From Membranipora membranacea (Eukaryota; Bryozoa; Gymnolaemata; Cheilostomatida; Membraniporidae), in contig OU612067.1 of NCBI GenBank assembly GCA_914767715.1, forward strand, positions 3,966,001 through 4,030,000: a stretch of DNA of 64,000 nt, in the 5' to 3' direction. The position numbers and the translations under genes were made by a program. The notes beneath the pieces are model-generated. The model did no database searches and had not been told where the DNA came from. It worked only from the letters and a program-made list of their open reading frames with translations. Shown in pieces: positions 29,637-62,651 of this stretch. How positions within the stretch are numbered: position 1 is the stretch's first letter; every line of letters starts with the position of its first letter.

Positions 29637-31025
29637 TAATACATAAACATATTATGTTTATGGTTATACATCAATTGGATGATGGGTGTAGAGGTGGAGA
29701 AGTATGCTGAGGTCAGTCAGTAATTCTAGTCAATTTTCATAATTAAATCGGATCTTTTGATTCACTGTGTCTCAGTGGGGTACAATAGGTATTAGAACTA
29801 CCTCATCGCTCATTGTTTCCACTAGATGTATCAATTTGGTTTCTTCAGAACACTCAGTCAATTTCTTGCAGGTCTTAATCATTTATTAAGCCAGACACTA
29901 AAGATCATGGATCGTTCCAACAACTCAGACAGGAATCTGCATAGTAGAATTTTCAGTGGATGGAATTCTGTGCTTCATCGCAGACCCTGTTCGTCAAGCT
30001 CAGTTAAACAGAGCGAGCGGAAAGCATTTGTTTCATCTGGTATACCCATAGACTTAATAATAATACTGTATTAAGTCTGTGGGTATACCAAGAGATTATG
30101 ATCTTGTTGACATGATAATAGCTGGACAAAAATTATGTGGAACTTAGATATGCGGAACTAACTTTTTATATTTGATCTGATAAATTCTTTATTTTTTAAT
30201 TTTAGAAAAGGGAGTAAATGTGCAGGCAAATAATAAGACATAACAATAACATGGAACCTCATGCATAAACACATAAGAACTCTATCTATATGCTTATGCT
30301 CATTGACGATTGAATTTACACAGATTTAACCTGTTGTAGTCGCGCTCAACCAGATATTACAAAGGCAGTAACAAAGTATATAAAGTAAAATTCTGTCCAA
30401 ACAATTATAAACAGGAATTTATGAAGTTGTCTTTTATTTGGCAATGAGAGCACAATCCTTTATGCACACAAAAATGTTAGACCATATTATTATCTCACCC
30501 AATTTTTCTCCCTTTACCCATGCGTTAATGTGAGAGTTTTTCTATTTCCAGTCTATGTTTGAACCATCTCGCAGTGTAAACCTCCTGATCTTATGATTGT
30601 TGATTCAAATTCCTACTTCACTCACCTATTCCACTTCACTAGATGATAAATACAAACATCTCAGGGCAGAGAATCCAATAGGTCAGCTTGCATGCCTCTA
30701 CCCCAAAACAAGTTTTCAGAAGTTATTCTGGAAAAAATCAAACCGTGAGTCAACCCAGAATGGTTGACCCTTCTATCCAGGCTATATAAACTCACTCTAG
30801 ATAAAAGCCAGCTGCGACAAATTGCCATGCCCGATGTAAAACACATTTGTCACATGAATAACTATCAGTATATTAAATTGCACTGATTGATCTTTCTCAG
30901 GGAGTTGTGGTATTTGGCTGGCAGATAGTGGTGATTGATCACCACAGGCTGTGACATTGACGCCTGAGACGTACACAAGGAAGTTCCAATCCGTCATCAG
31001 GCAACACTAGTACTATCGTATCGGG
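29500..31025. repeat. Duplicated module, copy B (between esterase 1 and esterase 2)
   Basis: This is the counterpart of 18190-21035 (blocks listed there) without the hAT relic. It contains an ACAT microsatellite (29597-29635), a small inverted repeat at 30038-30090 (ggtatacccatagacttaat and its near-perfect inverse), and a conserved TATATAA plus micro-ORF block at 30784-30879. A 50-codon open frame at 29907-30057 is not recognised. Confidence 0.8.
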
Positions 31026-31291
31026 ACCTCCCCTAAAAATTTATTTGCAACGAAATCCTGGGGTACAGCTGGAACCATTTACCAATGAACCAGAAATATA
31101 AGGCAGCGATATTTGATTGTAATCATAACTTTGAAGCTGGAATGTGAACAGGTATTGAATATATTTATATACTTTTTATTGGCATCCAAAGTCATCTCAT
31201 TCGAAATGTTTTGCGCTCAGTGCCAGAAAACAATTTTTTTTAAAACAAAAAAAGAGAAACAGAAGGGAAATAATATCATCAATGATGTTAG

Positions 31292-32277
31292 TCAAGTCGA
31301 TAATATATGGCTGAAAAGTAAAGTTTTGAATGAACTGAACTTCTCTTTAGATCTCAAATGTAACGGTAAAGAATTGTATGTAGCAGAAACTTTGTATCTT
31401 AGATTGTCTGTATGATATAAAAGTAAATGTTTATCACGAAAATTGAACTTGGTAGTGTTTTTAAATCCTCTATATATAAATGGAGGTGTTAAAATATTGT
31501 TTATCTTATGCGCAAAAAGTGAAGTGAAATAACAAACAAGCTTAGGAAGAGGTAGGAGTTGTAATGATTGTGTAATGGATTTGGTTGAAATGAGATAATA
31601 CGGGATGTAATGCACATTGGCGATAATGCGTAAAGCCCGTTTTTGCAACAAAAATAATCTATTGAGGGCATTATTGCAGGACAAGTTGCCAATGATATGG
31701 ATACCATATATAAGGTGACAATAGATAAACTGGAAGTAAAATGTGCGGGCACTTGCTGTATCCAAGAATGTAACTCAAATTTTGAAGTAGGTAAACATTC
31801 CGTTGTACCTTTTTATATACATACTCTAGAGTCTAGATGATCCTGCCATGAAAGCGAGTCATTCAACACAAAACCCAGAAGCCTTGTAGTTCTCTGTCTG
31901 TTTAGTTTTTCATGCCCTATGTACAGTTCCAGGTCATAAAGCGGATCTGAGATATTAAGTAGCATGTAATGAGATTTCTGAAGATTTATAACCACCCGGT
32001 TACGATTGCACCAATCCAAAATGCCACTTAAATCTTCAGATGCCTTTGCCTTTAGTTGCTGAAGGTTTTTATTAGATGACATGAACACTGTATCATCAGC
32101 ATATGCATATGATGATGAGTCTGATTTTGATGAAGTTAATAAATCATTTATGAAGATGAGAAACAAAGTTGGTGCTAGGATTGAACCTTGAGGGACCCCT
32201 ATTGTGATAGGCAATCTACAAGATTCAATATTATTGAGTTTAACAAACTGGGGATGTAAGTTACTAATAATAAACAC
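31292..32277 (-). pseudogene. LINE reverse transcriptase fragment (CR1/Jockey-type)
   Basis: On the minus strand 32277-31813 encodes the middle of an RT: GVPQGSILAPTLFLIFINDL, SSYAYADDTVFMSSN and TRLLGFVLNDSLSWQDHL. After two frame changes around 31800 and 31765 the C-terminal block follows (LFLLQKRALRIIANVHY, then LRYKVSATYNSLPLHLR) to 31292. Fingers and endonuclease are missing. The insertion lies between the duplicated module B and the part of the gene 2 upstream region shared with gene 3; the gene 3 copy lacks it. Confidence 0.8.
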
Positions 32278-33124
32278 ATGAAATTTAAAAACAGTAGATT
32301 ACCATTCTTTTTGCAAGAAGAATTGGAAAAAGAGCAGATCCCCCTTAAAATAGTAGAGTTGGCAGCCCTGTCTTGTGGGGCTTGACCAACAGCTTCGATG
32401 ATGGCGCCCCTCCATATTGTGCATCTCATCAACAAGCATATCTTGTAACCCCCATTGAATTTCCTCTACAACCTCACTTGCTTCCCAGTTTATACTATGA
32501 AGCGCAATTGTCACAGCACCCACAGTCTCACTAATGTAGGAAAAAATATATTATTTGATTATTGTAATTTTAGAAAACACTTTCTCATGATCACCTGTGG
32601 ATCCTGTTTGGCCAGGTCTCAAGTGGTCAAATCCTAAGTACCCAGCGCCTTAAAAGCAGCAGTTTTAAAGAATTTGTCAGGCCACAATATTTCTCGCAAT
32701 GGTTTTACCCTACAATCAATTTCGAAAGACGACCTTTTCTGCTTCATTTCTTTTATGAAATAACCAGATGTCATTAAACTTAAGCTTTGACGATGAGCAA
32801 TCCAAATCTAGTAGCCAGCAAATCAATCAAGAAATAACATAACCATCCATCGTTTGTTATTGCATTGGTGATGCAAGCGTGACTTGCACCATGCAATATG
32901 GTTATTAGGAATTCCTAAAGAAAATTGTCGTCTCATACTCATGCAACAGGCTAACAGATGAGCTGCCAACTAAACAGGTACGCAATTAGCCTTACAGGAT
33001 TATGTCTGCATTACTGACTATATCCCTGATCAAATATCAATTAATCAATCTAGGAAAACCAGAATATTTCATCACGTTATCATGTGACTTGGTAATAAGG
33101 AAATGGCTGAGCTATACCATCTGA

Positions 33125-33132
33125 TATATAAG
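33125..33132 (+). promoter_or_regulatory. TATA box of esterase gene 2
   Basis: TATATAAG is followed by a short non-coding first exon ending at 33198 (tattgtg before gtaaga); a pyrimidine-rich acceptor (tctcttttcaag) ends at 33391, 43 bp before the start codon. Identical organisation is seen at gene 3. Confidence 0.6.
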
Positions 33133-33433
33133 CTGGAGGCCAAGGGACTGTTATTTCATTTCATCTCAAGATTTCAAATCGACCAGAACAGTATTGTGGT
33201 AAGATTTGGAAATAAATTTATTAATAAACTTTATTGAGTTAAACCTGCATGTACTGCAACTATTCACTTGTATTTATGTGAACACTGTTAGCATGGATCT
33301 TGCAGACTAACCAAAAATAGGATTTCTAAGAAGTTTTAAAATGAAGTAAAAACTCATTATTAACACCTTTTCTTCCGTTTCTCTTTTCAAGATATACTCA
33401 ATAACAGAAACCATTACCTCATCGGTAATCGGA

Positions 33434-49552
<16,119 letters not shown>

Positions 49553-49665
49553 AGAGATACATGTATAACTGGACTTTGAGTTGATGTAAAATCGGCAAAT
49601 AAACATGATCTGAGTTTTCACGACTTCCAAGTATAAGTTTCCCGAATCAAACGGCAAACATATTT

Positions 49666-51395
49666 TTTAATACGTAATGTTATTTCTTTCAATAACTTAT
49701 CAATTGATAAAAAGTAAAATGCGAAGTAACATGAACAATTTGCATGCGTGCCTGTTTACAAAAAATAAAAATTTTAACATTTTCAGGAATATGCCATTGT
49801 GCTAGATAAAGGTAAGGCTAAACACTCCTGCTAATTTCCACTAATTCTTGCCGGTCAAGTTTTGTACAAATTTTAACCTGCCCCACAGGAATGTCTACTC
49901 TAAAACAGGGATTAATGATAAGAGGGTGTAATTCGCCTCAGCTAATCTACACCATAATAAGTGAAACGAAACCAAAATTTAGATTAAATAAAACATTATA
50001 TCAATGCTTGGGCTCAACCATCTCAAGAAGCAGCTATAGCAAAGTTGTTACAGGGCGAATAATATTTGATGGTAGGATACTGATCACAATTTATATTTCA
50101 TTGGTGTATGTTCTGCGAATTTCTCCAGGTATACCCTGTTGTAGTGGTCACATTGAGAAACTAGCAGGTGTCTAATTCCCTTTACTCCATGTATGGGGAC
50201 GTAATTCCCACATTAAACTATTTGTTTGATCTAACCAATGAAAAGTGTGATAATGTAATCACCCATATGCAAACCAACCATCCATGGCAAATTAAATTGG
50301 TATTGACATAGCTGGGTTTCAATAATACATCATTAAAGGGCAACCAAGGTGTCGCAGCAATGCATTATTGGTAAGTAAATAATGTGCTAGGCAGGAGCAG
50401 CTTTATGCATTACGCGATGCAAACATTGATATGAATTCATATCAGTGGATGAATGAATATCAGTGGATATGAATGTATATCAGTGGATGCAAAACTCAAA
50501 GTAGATGCTGACTCTCAGTTGGGTAACACTTCAGCTTAAGGGAGGTTCCAAGACATTGCTGTAATGATGATAGACCACAGGCTAAATGATAACTTGAACA
50601 GGAAACTGCTCTGTGATATTCTTTTTCATCTGAGTTTGAGTACCTGATGGATGACATGAAAGAATTTTGGGTGAATAATCATCCGAATTATCATCCGAAT
50701 TAGATTTTGTCTTTTTCCCGAGGTGCTATTAATCATGAGAAATTGTTTGAAATCTTGGTTGCCCTTTAAAAGCCTCAACTCCAACTGATATAAATTTGAC
50801 GTCGGCATCTTGACTTTGATAGTCAGTATCAAGGCGACTCTGGGCTAGATATCAATGTCCAATCATCAGATTAGGGTTTTTAGAGGGGTTTTGTAAATAA
50901 AGGTAGTCAATAAAGAGACTGAAAAAATGACCATTCATTCTTGCTCTTTGCAACATTTTTTTTGTCTTCGGTTTTGTTCTTTTTTCTAATTTTACAAGAC
51001 ATAAACTTCCATAATATGAATTACAATAGCCATCCAAGATATTGAAACATAAAAAAAGTATAATATGTAGGACTGAAAGGGGAGGGCTGTAGCTCGAAGG
51101 GTAATGAATGGGTCTTTCATATGAGGGGACCAGAATCGGATGTCGGTTGATTCAGTGATTCTCTGTGCTATTATTGGAGTTGCTCCCCTCCATTTGTCTT
51201 CATTTGGAGTTGCTCCCCTCCACTGATCAAACCTGGTCAGAGTAGTCTGTGTAAACTAGAGTCTGTAGACTCGTTGTCAGAGATCACATCTGGTTTCTCA
51301 CAGGTTATCAACAGGTTATAAACAAGCATGAGTTTTAGAGTAATATGTGACGACTCAATGAATTGCAAGAAACTAGAATTAGAAAAGGCAGAAAC
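49666..51395. other. Intergenic between esterase 2 and an esterase relic
   Basis: No recognised gene. A short repeat (gaatgaatatcagtggatat, with a variant copy) lies at about 50452-50487, and ggagttgctcccctcca occurs twice at 51176-51222. Open frames at 49891-50175 and elsewhere show nothing familiar. Confidence 0.4.
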
Positions 51396-51503
51396 ATGAG
51401 ACTGATAAGAACACCAAATAAGAGAAGACTGGAGGCTGTGAGAAGAAATCTACACATCGCCACAAGACTTCAGTATTTAGCGGAGAATCAGCAGTGTGTG
51501 TAG
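51396..51503 (+). pseudogene. Relic of a fourth esterase gene (last exon end)
   Basis: The last 35 codons of the esterase final exon are preserved in frame with a stop at 51501-51503: MRLIRTPNKRRLEAVRR, then NLHIATRLQYLAE and NQQCV. This matches the C-termini of genes 2 and 3 almost residue for residue. The upstream half of the exon and all other exons are absent; the break is abrupt just before the Met. It may be a deletion remnant of another tandem unit or a product of unequal crossing-over. Confidence 0.85.
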
Positions 51504-52766
51504 CCCAACATTTACTTTGTGACCAAGGCCTCAGGAAAGAAAACACAATGACAAAAAAAGATGACCACGTTTTTTAAAACACAGCTCTTAGTTTTTATTG
51601 AGCTATTTATATTCCTTAAAAAAAACTTTGGACTTTGTCTTTCAAATCCTACCATCACATTCTTACGGTCATGTTTTTGATATTTTGACTGGCTTGATGG
51701 TGCTTTGCGATAGACGATATGTAAAGTAACAGGTTGTTTAGGTCAATTTGTCTTTACTCTAGCAATAGCTGTAAACTTTTTAGACTGGATTGATAGGTTT
51801 TTTCTCATTTCTCATTCATGTAAACAAAACAATCTCATAGATCAGCTACATGATGTTTTGATTGTTTTCTATACTTTTCCTCCAAATTATTCTCATCCTT
51901 ATCTGAGGAATGTTGACTTAATTTGTTTTGACACTGATCATTCCGCTTACTATGTAATGTTTTATTGACACTTTCTTTGATTTTTTACCTCTCGATAGTG
52001 TTGAGGATCGTGACTCTTGGTATGAGGAACTACTCCAGAGCGTCACTATTCTATTTGACACATCTATGATTGATGAGTACAGCAGTTTTGATCTTGATAC
52101 TAGAATTGTATTTACCCTGGGAAAGGTATCAATTGGACACTTCTGTAAAACTCATCAGAAAATAATTGTAACCTATCTCTTGATCAGCAATTCAGAATGC
52201 ATATTGATATGGAGGCCCACATCATTCCCAATGTGAGCCACATGGGTACGCATATTTTAGGGATATATGTTCGGGTAAATCAATTCTTTAACCCTTTTGT
52301 TGTTATAATATGCGGTTTTATGGTTTCTTGAATGAAAATTGCAGATAATATAAGCTTTTTTGTTACCATTGTACCACTACATATACTAGAACATATGTAA
52401 GTCTCATTCAATCACTTCATCAGTAATCGATTTGTACCAGTGAAGGTTGTTGAATTGGGAATGCAAAATAATTTTGACATTCGTTTTTTTAACTCAGTGC
52501 CGTTGGCATGTGACAGTTTTTGTTAATGACCCATTGCTGAAGAAACAAATCAACTGTTATTATCCTTTTTGTGTCAGACTGGTATTTAGGCTGTGGAATG
52601 CGGTCAATTGCTGGCACAGAAATCGCACAATGATCTTTAGTCAGTATTGGTGGTTCCTTGATGCAGCCACTGGCTTAGTATTCCTCTATGTCTGTGAATA
52701 TAAGGTCGAGGTTTGTATCCTCTCTTATCTGGAATGTGACAATCTGCTCTGTTGGAAATAGATTGG
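51504..52766. other. Intergenic, no supported gene
   Basis: A short plus-strand stretch (about 51820-51955; FPPNYSHPYLRNVDLI, then TDHSAYYVMF) faintly resembles the end of a LINE endonuclease, but it is too short to call. Nothing else is recognised. Confidence 0.35.
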
Positions 52767-53075
52767 TTATTCACTTTTGTCAAATTCATTGAAGTCTCCG
52801 CATAAGAACACTTTCGCTGACTTGTGTTTGTTGACGGGTTTGGCTAGTGTTGAGACCATGTGCTTGAGAGCGTTTACTGATTTCTCCTTTGGTAAAGCAG
52901 GTGGTATATACGCTGTACAGAATATGATTGGTGTGGAGCTTGGTTGCTGCAGTATAAACCAGTAGGCGGATGGATACCTGTTGAGTCGCATACGAGCAGA
53001 GTTTGTTACGGACATACACTGCAATCGCCTTTCCTATTCTTACGGTTACTAGTAAATAGTGTAAAATCATCAATA
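52767..53075 (-). pseudogene. LINE endonuclease fragment (frameshifted)
   Basis: Minus strand: RIGKAIAVYVRNKLCSYA (the GGvaiYvk block) in one frame, then TPIIFCTAYIPPALPKE and KVFLCGDFNEFD in another, the standard order of an apurinic-type endonuclease of a non-LTR retrotransposon. A frameshift near 52990 and missing C-terminus make it a relic. Confidence 0.7.
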
Positions 53076-53312
53076 CTGTATAATTGTTCCTTGTTGTGTT
53101 ATGTTATATTATGTATCAAGTTTATTACTGATCAAAACTCCGGAGAGCACATAAGACCATCTTTGCAGTATTAACGGAAATGCACGATGTTGATAATGCA
53201 AGGTATACAATATTTAAATATGTGATACATGATACATGATACGTGTTACATAGGTTAAAATGTGTACTCTAAATAATGGTGAAAAAATATTGAATCATAT
53301 TATAAACTAGAA

Positions 53313-54355
53313 TTGCCGCAATCATAAATGCCACAAAACTTCAGGGCTGTGGATGATATACACTGAGGTTGTCGATTAAGTTTATGATGGATAGCCAATT
53401 GGGGATGTCATTATAAGTGCAAACTAAAATGGCTGTCCTTTCCATGCCACCTATGAGGTAGACAGCCTGAGTATCGTTGTCCTATAATGTGGCAGAACTC
53501 ATCTCACTATGCCCCATGCTACCTCCTTGCTTTTTTTAATCCGGCCTCACCGGAGTTTGGACTCGGGCTGTGATCAAACACACCAACCGCTCGGCCACGC
53601 TGGGCCGCTGATGCTTGCAATGTTCAGTGCAAAAAATCCAGGTTTTTAAATTTGATGATGTAGTGGGTGTAAGTAGTAATAAATAGGTTCCAAAACAAAA
53701 CAAGTAGTTAAAGAGATGATATGTTAATAAAATCTGTCTTCACCGGGTTTTGAACTCGGTCGGGCCCCTCGTGCAAAAAGCATGTTATAATTGTGGAATG
53801 TTGTATATTGTATATGATTGTATAATTGTAAATAATATGCAATTAAATATAATATATATAATTTCATATAATCTGTTATTGTAAATAATATGTAATTTGA
53901 TATAATATATAATTGTATATAATATATAATTGTATATAATATATAATTGTACATAATATACAATTGTACATAATATATAAATGCGGTATACTCATATATA
54001 AAAATAATATATTAAACTTATCATCAAAACAAAACAAGCTAAACCACCAAGTAATAATAGAGATGAAATGTACACTAAAGTTTATTTTTAATGGCACTTT
54101 CGGATATTATTTTCTTGAAAATGATATAGATGCCAATAAAGAATTAAAATAAAAATCTGTCTTCACCAGGATTTGAACTCGGGCCTCTCGCGCAACAAGC
54201 GTGTCATAATTGTGGTATATATAAAAATTAATTTATCATACCCATTCAACCCTTTGTTTCTTTTTTGGTCTCAACAGGGAATTGAACTTGGGCCATTTGT
54301 GCTGTGATGGAGCACACTTGCCACTCGGCCATTCGGCCACTCGGCCACCTGCATT
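53313..54355 (-). repeat. Cluster of tRNA-derived SINE-like repeats and AT-rich DNA
   Basis: Four B-box-like words on the minus strand lie at about 53558-53568, 53745-53756, 54170-54181 and 54275-54285 (forms of gagttcaaatcc or gagtccaaactcc), three with nearby A-box-like gccgagcggttggtg or gccgagtgg words. The body 53313-53490 matches 18290-18460. Between them 53800-54000 is an AT-rich tract of ataatatataattgt-type repeats. The copies are broken and overlap. Confidence 0.55.
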
Positions 54356-54903
54356 CTAGATGTATGAGATTATGGGAGATAGATGGCCTTGATTTGAAAG
54401 ACTCAGGGGTTGCGTTTATCCATGGATGCCATCACGATTGCCCAAATTTTCGTTTGACCGACATTCGTGTGACTTCCTATATGCGCATGGCATTTATCTT
54501 ATAAGCAGAGAACTTGTATTCACTGTTTAATAACACTTGCCCCTTAGGACCATCATCATCAGCTTTCTCCAAGTACATGTACCTGTAATCGTTGGGACTC
54601 ACTGTGGTAAAGCGCTGACTCTTAATTGCCTCCCGACAGGGTCACCTGCCTCGTTGGCAGTGCTGCGCCAAACAGTATATTTGTTAGAGATAGGGATGGC
54701 TTGGCAGTTATAAACGGTAGCAGGCTCGTGACACACAGGGAGGATACTGAAGGGACATCAGTGCATTCTGCTGCTGGGTGGGTCTGGGGGCCGGAACCTT
54801 CCATAAAAATAATTTTGCAACAAGATCCTTGAATTGCAGGCTCTTGTTTATACCTGAAACCATTTACCAATGAACAAAAACAAAAACGTTTATGGCTGTG
54901 ATA
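54356..54903. other. Intergenic before the gene 3 unit
   Basis: No gene. Positions 54810-54890 resemble 31035-31105 (shared words aaccatttaccaatgaac and ttgcaac-aatcct), suggesting that the duplicated unit originally began near here and that the gene 2 copy was split by the LINE fragment at 31.3-32.3 kb. Confidence 0.4.
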
Positions 54904-55368
54904 CTTAAAGCGGTTTTAAAGAATTTGTCTGGCCACAATATTTCTCGCAATGGTTTTGCTCTACAATCCATTTCGAAAGACAACCTTTTCTGCCTCATTT
55001 CTAAATGACCAGATGTCATTAATCTAAAGCTTTGATGAGCAATCCAAATCTAGTAGCCCGCAAATCAATCAAGAAATAACATCACCATCCATCGTTTGTT
55101 ATTGCATTTTGGTGATGCAAGCGTGACTTGCACCGTGCAATATGGTTATTAGGAATTCCTAAAAAAAACTGTCGTCTCATACTCATGCAACATTCTATCA
55201 GATGAGCTGCCAACTAAACAAGTACTCAATTAGCCTTACAGGATTATGTCTGCATTACTGACTATATCTGTGATCAAATATCAATTAATCAATCTAGGAA
55301 AACCAGAATATTTCATCACGTTACCATGTGACTTGGTAATAAGGAAATGGCTGAGCTATACCATCTGA

Positions 55369-55376
55369 TATATAAG
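55369..55376 (+). promoter_or_regulatory. TATA box of esterase gene 3
   Basis: TATATAAG in the same context as for gene 2; the non-coding first exon ends at the donor after 55442, and the acceptor tctcttttcaag precedes the start codon at 55678. The promoter regions of genes 2 and 3 differ by only a few bases, so expression may be similar. Confidence 0.6.
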
Positions 55377-55677
55377 CTGGAGGCCAAGGGACTGTTATTT
55401 CATTACATCTCAAGATTTCAAATCGACCAGAACAGTATTGTGGTAAGATTTGGAAATAAATTTATTAATAAACTTTATTGAGTTAAACCTGCATGTACTG
55501 CAACTATTCACTTGTATTTATGTGAACACTGTTAGCATGGATCTTGCAGACTAACAAAAAATAGGATTTCTAAGAAGTTTTTAAATTAAGTAAAAACTCA
55601 TTATTAACACCTCTTCTTCCGTTTCTCTTTTCAAGATATACTCAATAACAGAAACCATTACCTCATCGGTAATCGGA

Positions 55678-61196
<5,519 letters not shown>

Positions 61197-61315
61197 TGAA
61201 ATACATGTTAAACTGGACTATGAATTGATGTAAAATCAGCAGAATAAACATAATCTGAGTTTGCACGACTTCTAAGTATAAGATTACCGGCCTATTTAAA
61301 CAGCAAGCATATTTT

Positions 61316-61790
61316 TATATACCGATTATAAATAGCAGTTAAATAATTGCAATAAACCAATCCGGTACCTTGATGCTGGAACAGCTTGTTTTAATTCCAC
61401 TGTATTATTTCTTCTCCATAGTCAGAGGAACGTCGCAATTTGGAAGCGTGAAAACTTGTCCCTATTAGACCTGGCCACAATATGTAAAAACTGCAAATAC
61501 AAAATACTGACTCGTAATAATAAAACTTGGCCCCATGAACACGCTTTCTCCTGTAAAACTCCTACTAGGCCAGCAGCAGCACCTCACTATTGTTTCATTG
61601 TGTGTAAGGATGATGAACAGAGAAAATTAATAGCAAATAATCAAATGATATTTATTATTGTTTGGATTTTTGATGGGGTACTATTCCATAATTGGGGCAA
61701 TAAATAATGTTTTGCTAAAATTCTTTTCTGATGCAGATTCTACAATATTTCTGCAGAACTAACTTGCAAAAGTTACTTGGCAACATTTAG
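61316..61790. other. Downstream of esterase 3, unassigned open stretch
   Basis: A plus-strand frame, open for about 90 codons to a stop at 61705-61707 and preceded by an acceptor-like tttcttctccatag, reads NLSLLDLATICKNCKYKILT, with further Cys and His residues. I do not recognise it and found no partner exons. It could be a terminal exon or chance. Confidence 0.3.
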
Positions 61791-61875
61791 CCAATCAAAA
61801 TGGATAATTTTGAAGATTAGCCAATGACAGTGCAGAGCATTTTTGTTTATAAAAGACGGCCGCCGACCATGAGGC
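61791..61875 (+). promoter_or_regulatory. CCAAT/CCAAT/TATA promoter-like cluster
   Basis: CCAAT boxes at 61791-61795 and 61821-61825 are followed by TATAAAAG at 61848-61855 and a GC-rich start region with an ATG at 61869 that opens only 13 codons. Spacing fits a Pol II core promoter firing rightward. No coding gene is recognised downstream, so the product may be non-coding or its coding exons lie beyond the window. Confidence 0.45.
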
Positions 61876-62523
61876 TTGCTGCATCAATTCCCACAACACA
61901 GAGCATATGATAAAATCCACTGATTAAATTGTCACAACAGCAACTGGACAATGCTCTGAGCAAAGCTGAGGATTGGGTTTTGCTAGACAAACAGCCTGAG
62001 CTGCAGGAAGCTACTGATATACTCTGGATCAGAGAGATAAGCTACCATCATAATGCATATGATCAATGAACTTAACCTTAGTTCATTGATATGATCATGG
62101 GATATATATTGTGATAGAATGGAGAATGATGACAATAGAAATGAACATTCTTTCTATGCTCACAAAATCTGCTATCTGAGATTTGCATAACAAAACTAGT
62201 AACTGCACAGAAAGCCCACACCAGGAAAAATGTGAGTGTTAAGATGAATGATTGTGATAGTTTACTTCACTTTTAGGTTTCAATGTTTTTGTTTACTACA
62301 AGTACATTTATTTGTTTATTTCATGAACATACTAGTGTCTCTTCTAGTACTAGTAGCCTATCCTCATCCCAGGTGTTTCAATGTGATGGTAGGTTATCAA
62401 TATTATTAGAAAATCAATAATTTAAAAGGATTGGGTTTATGTAAAAAAAATAGGTCTATGGAATTGTTGACCTTACTTTCAGCAAGGAGTAACTTCGCTA
62501 TTACAGCTTACTCCACTCCAAAT
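61876..62523. other. Downstream of the putative promoter, no supported gene
   Basis: A small imperfect palindrome (atgatcaatgaact and its inverse, about 62056-62096) is present. Otherwise nothing is recognised. Confidence 0.35.
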
Positions 62524-62651
62524 CACAGGCCTTCTGTAGTTGGTGCAAGTCCAGTGGTCGAGTGCCCCAGTGGTCAAGGCCTAAGAGAGAAAAGGCCTCG
62601 ACCACTGGGGCACTCGACCACTGGACTTGCACCAACTACAGAAGGACTGTG
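62524..62651. repeat. Near-perfect long hairpin (arms about 59 bp, loop 10 nt)
   Basis: Left arm 62530-62582 and right arm 62593-62645 are inverted copies with a single mismatch in 53 positions, and weaker pairing extends about 6 bp further out. The loop is aagagagaaa. The arms contain an internal repeat (agtggtcgagtg, then agtggtcaagg). It could be a fold-back element, a hairpin RNA precursor, or an assembly or cloning artefact. Confidence 0.9.

Noticed and set aside
51812-51957. A LINE-endonuclease-like stretch (FPPNYSHPYLRNVDLI...)
   Set aside because: Too short, and only a vague resemblance to the SDH block; listed only as a possibility.
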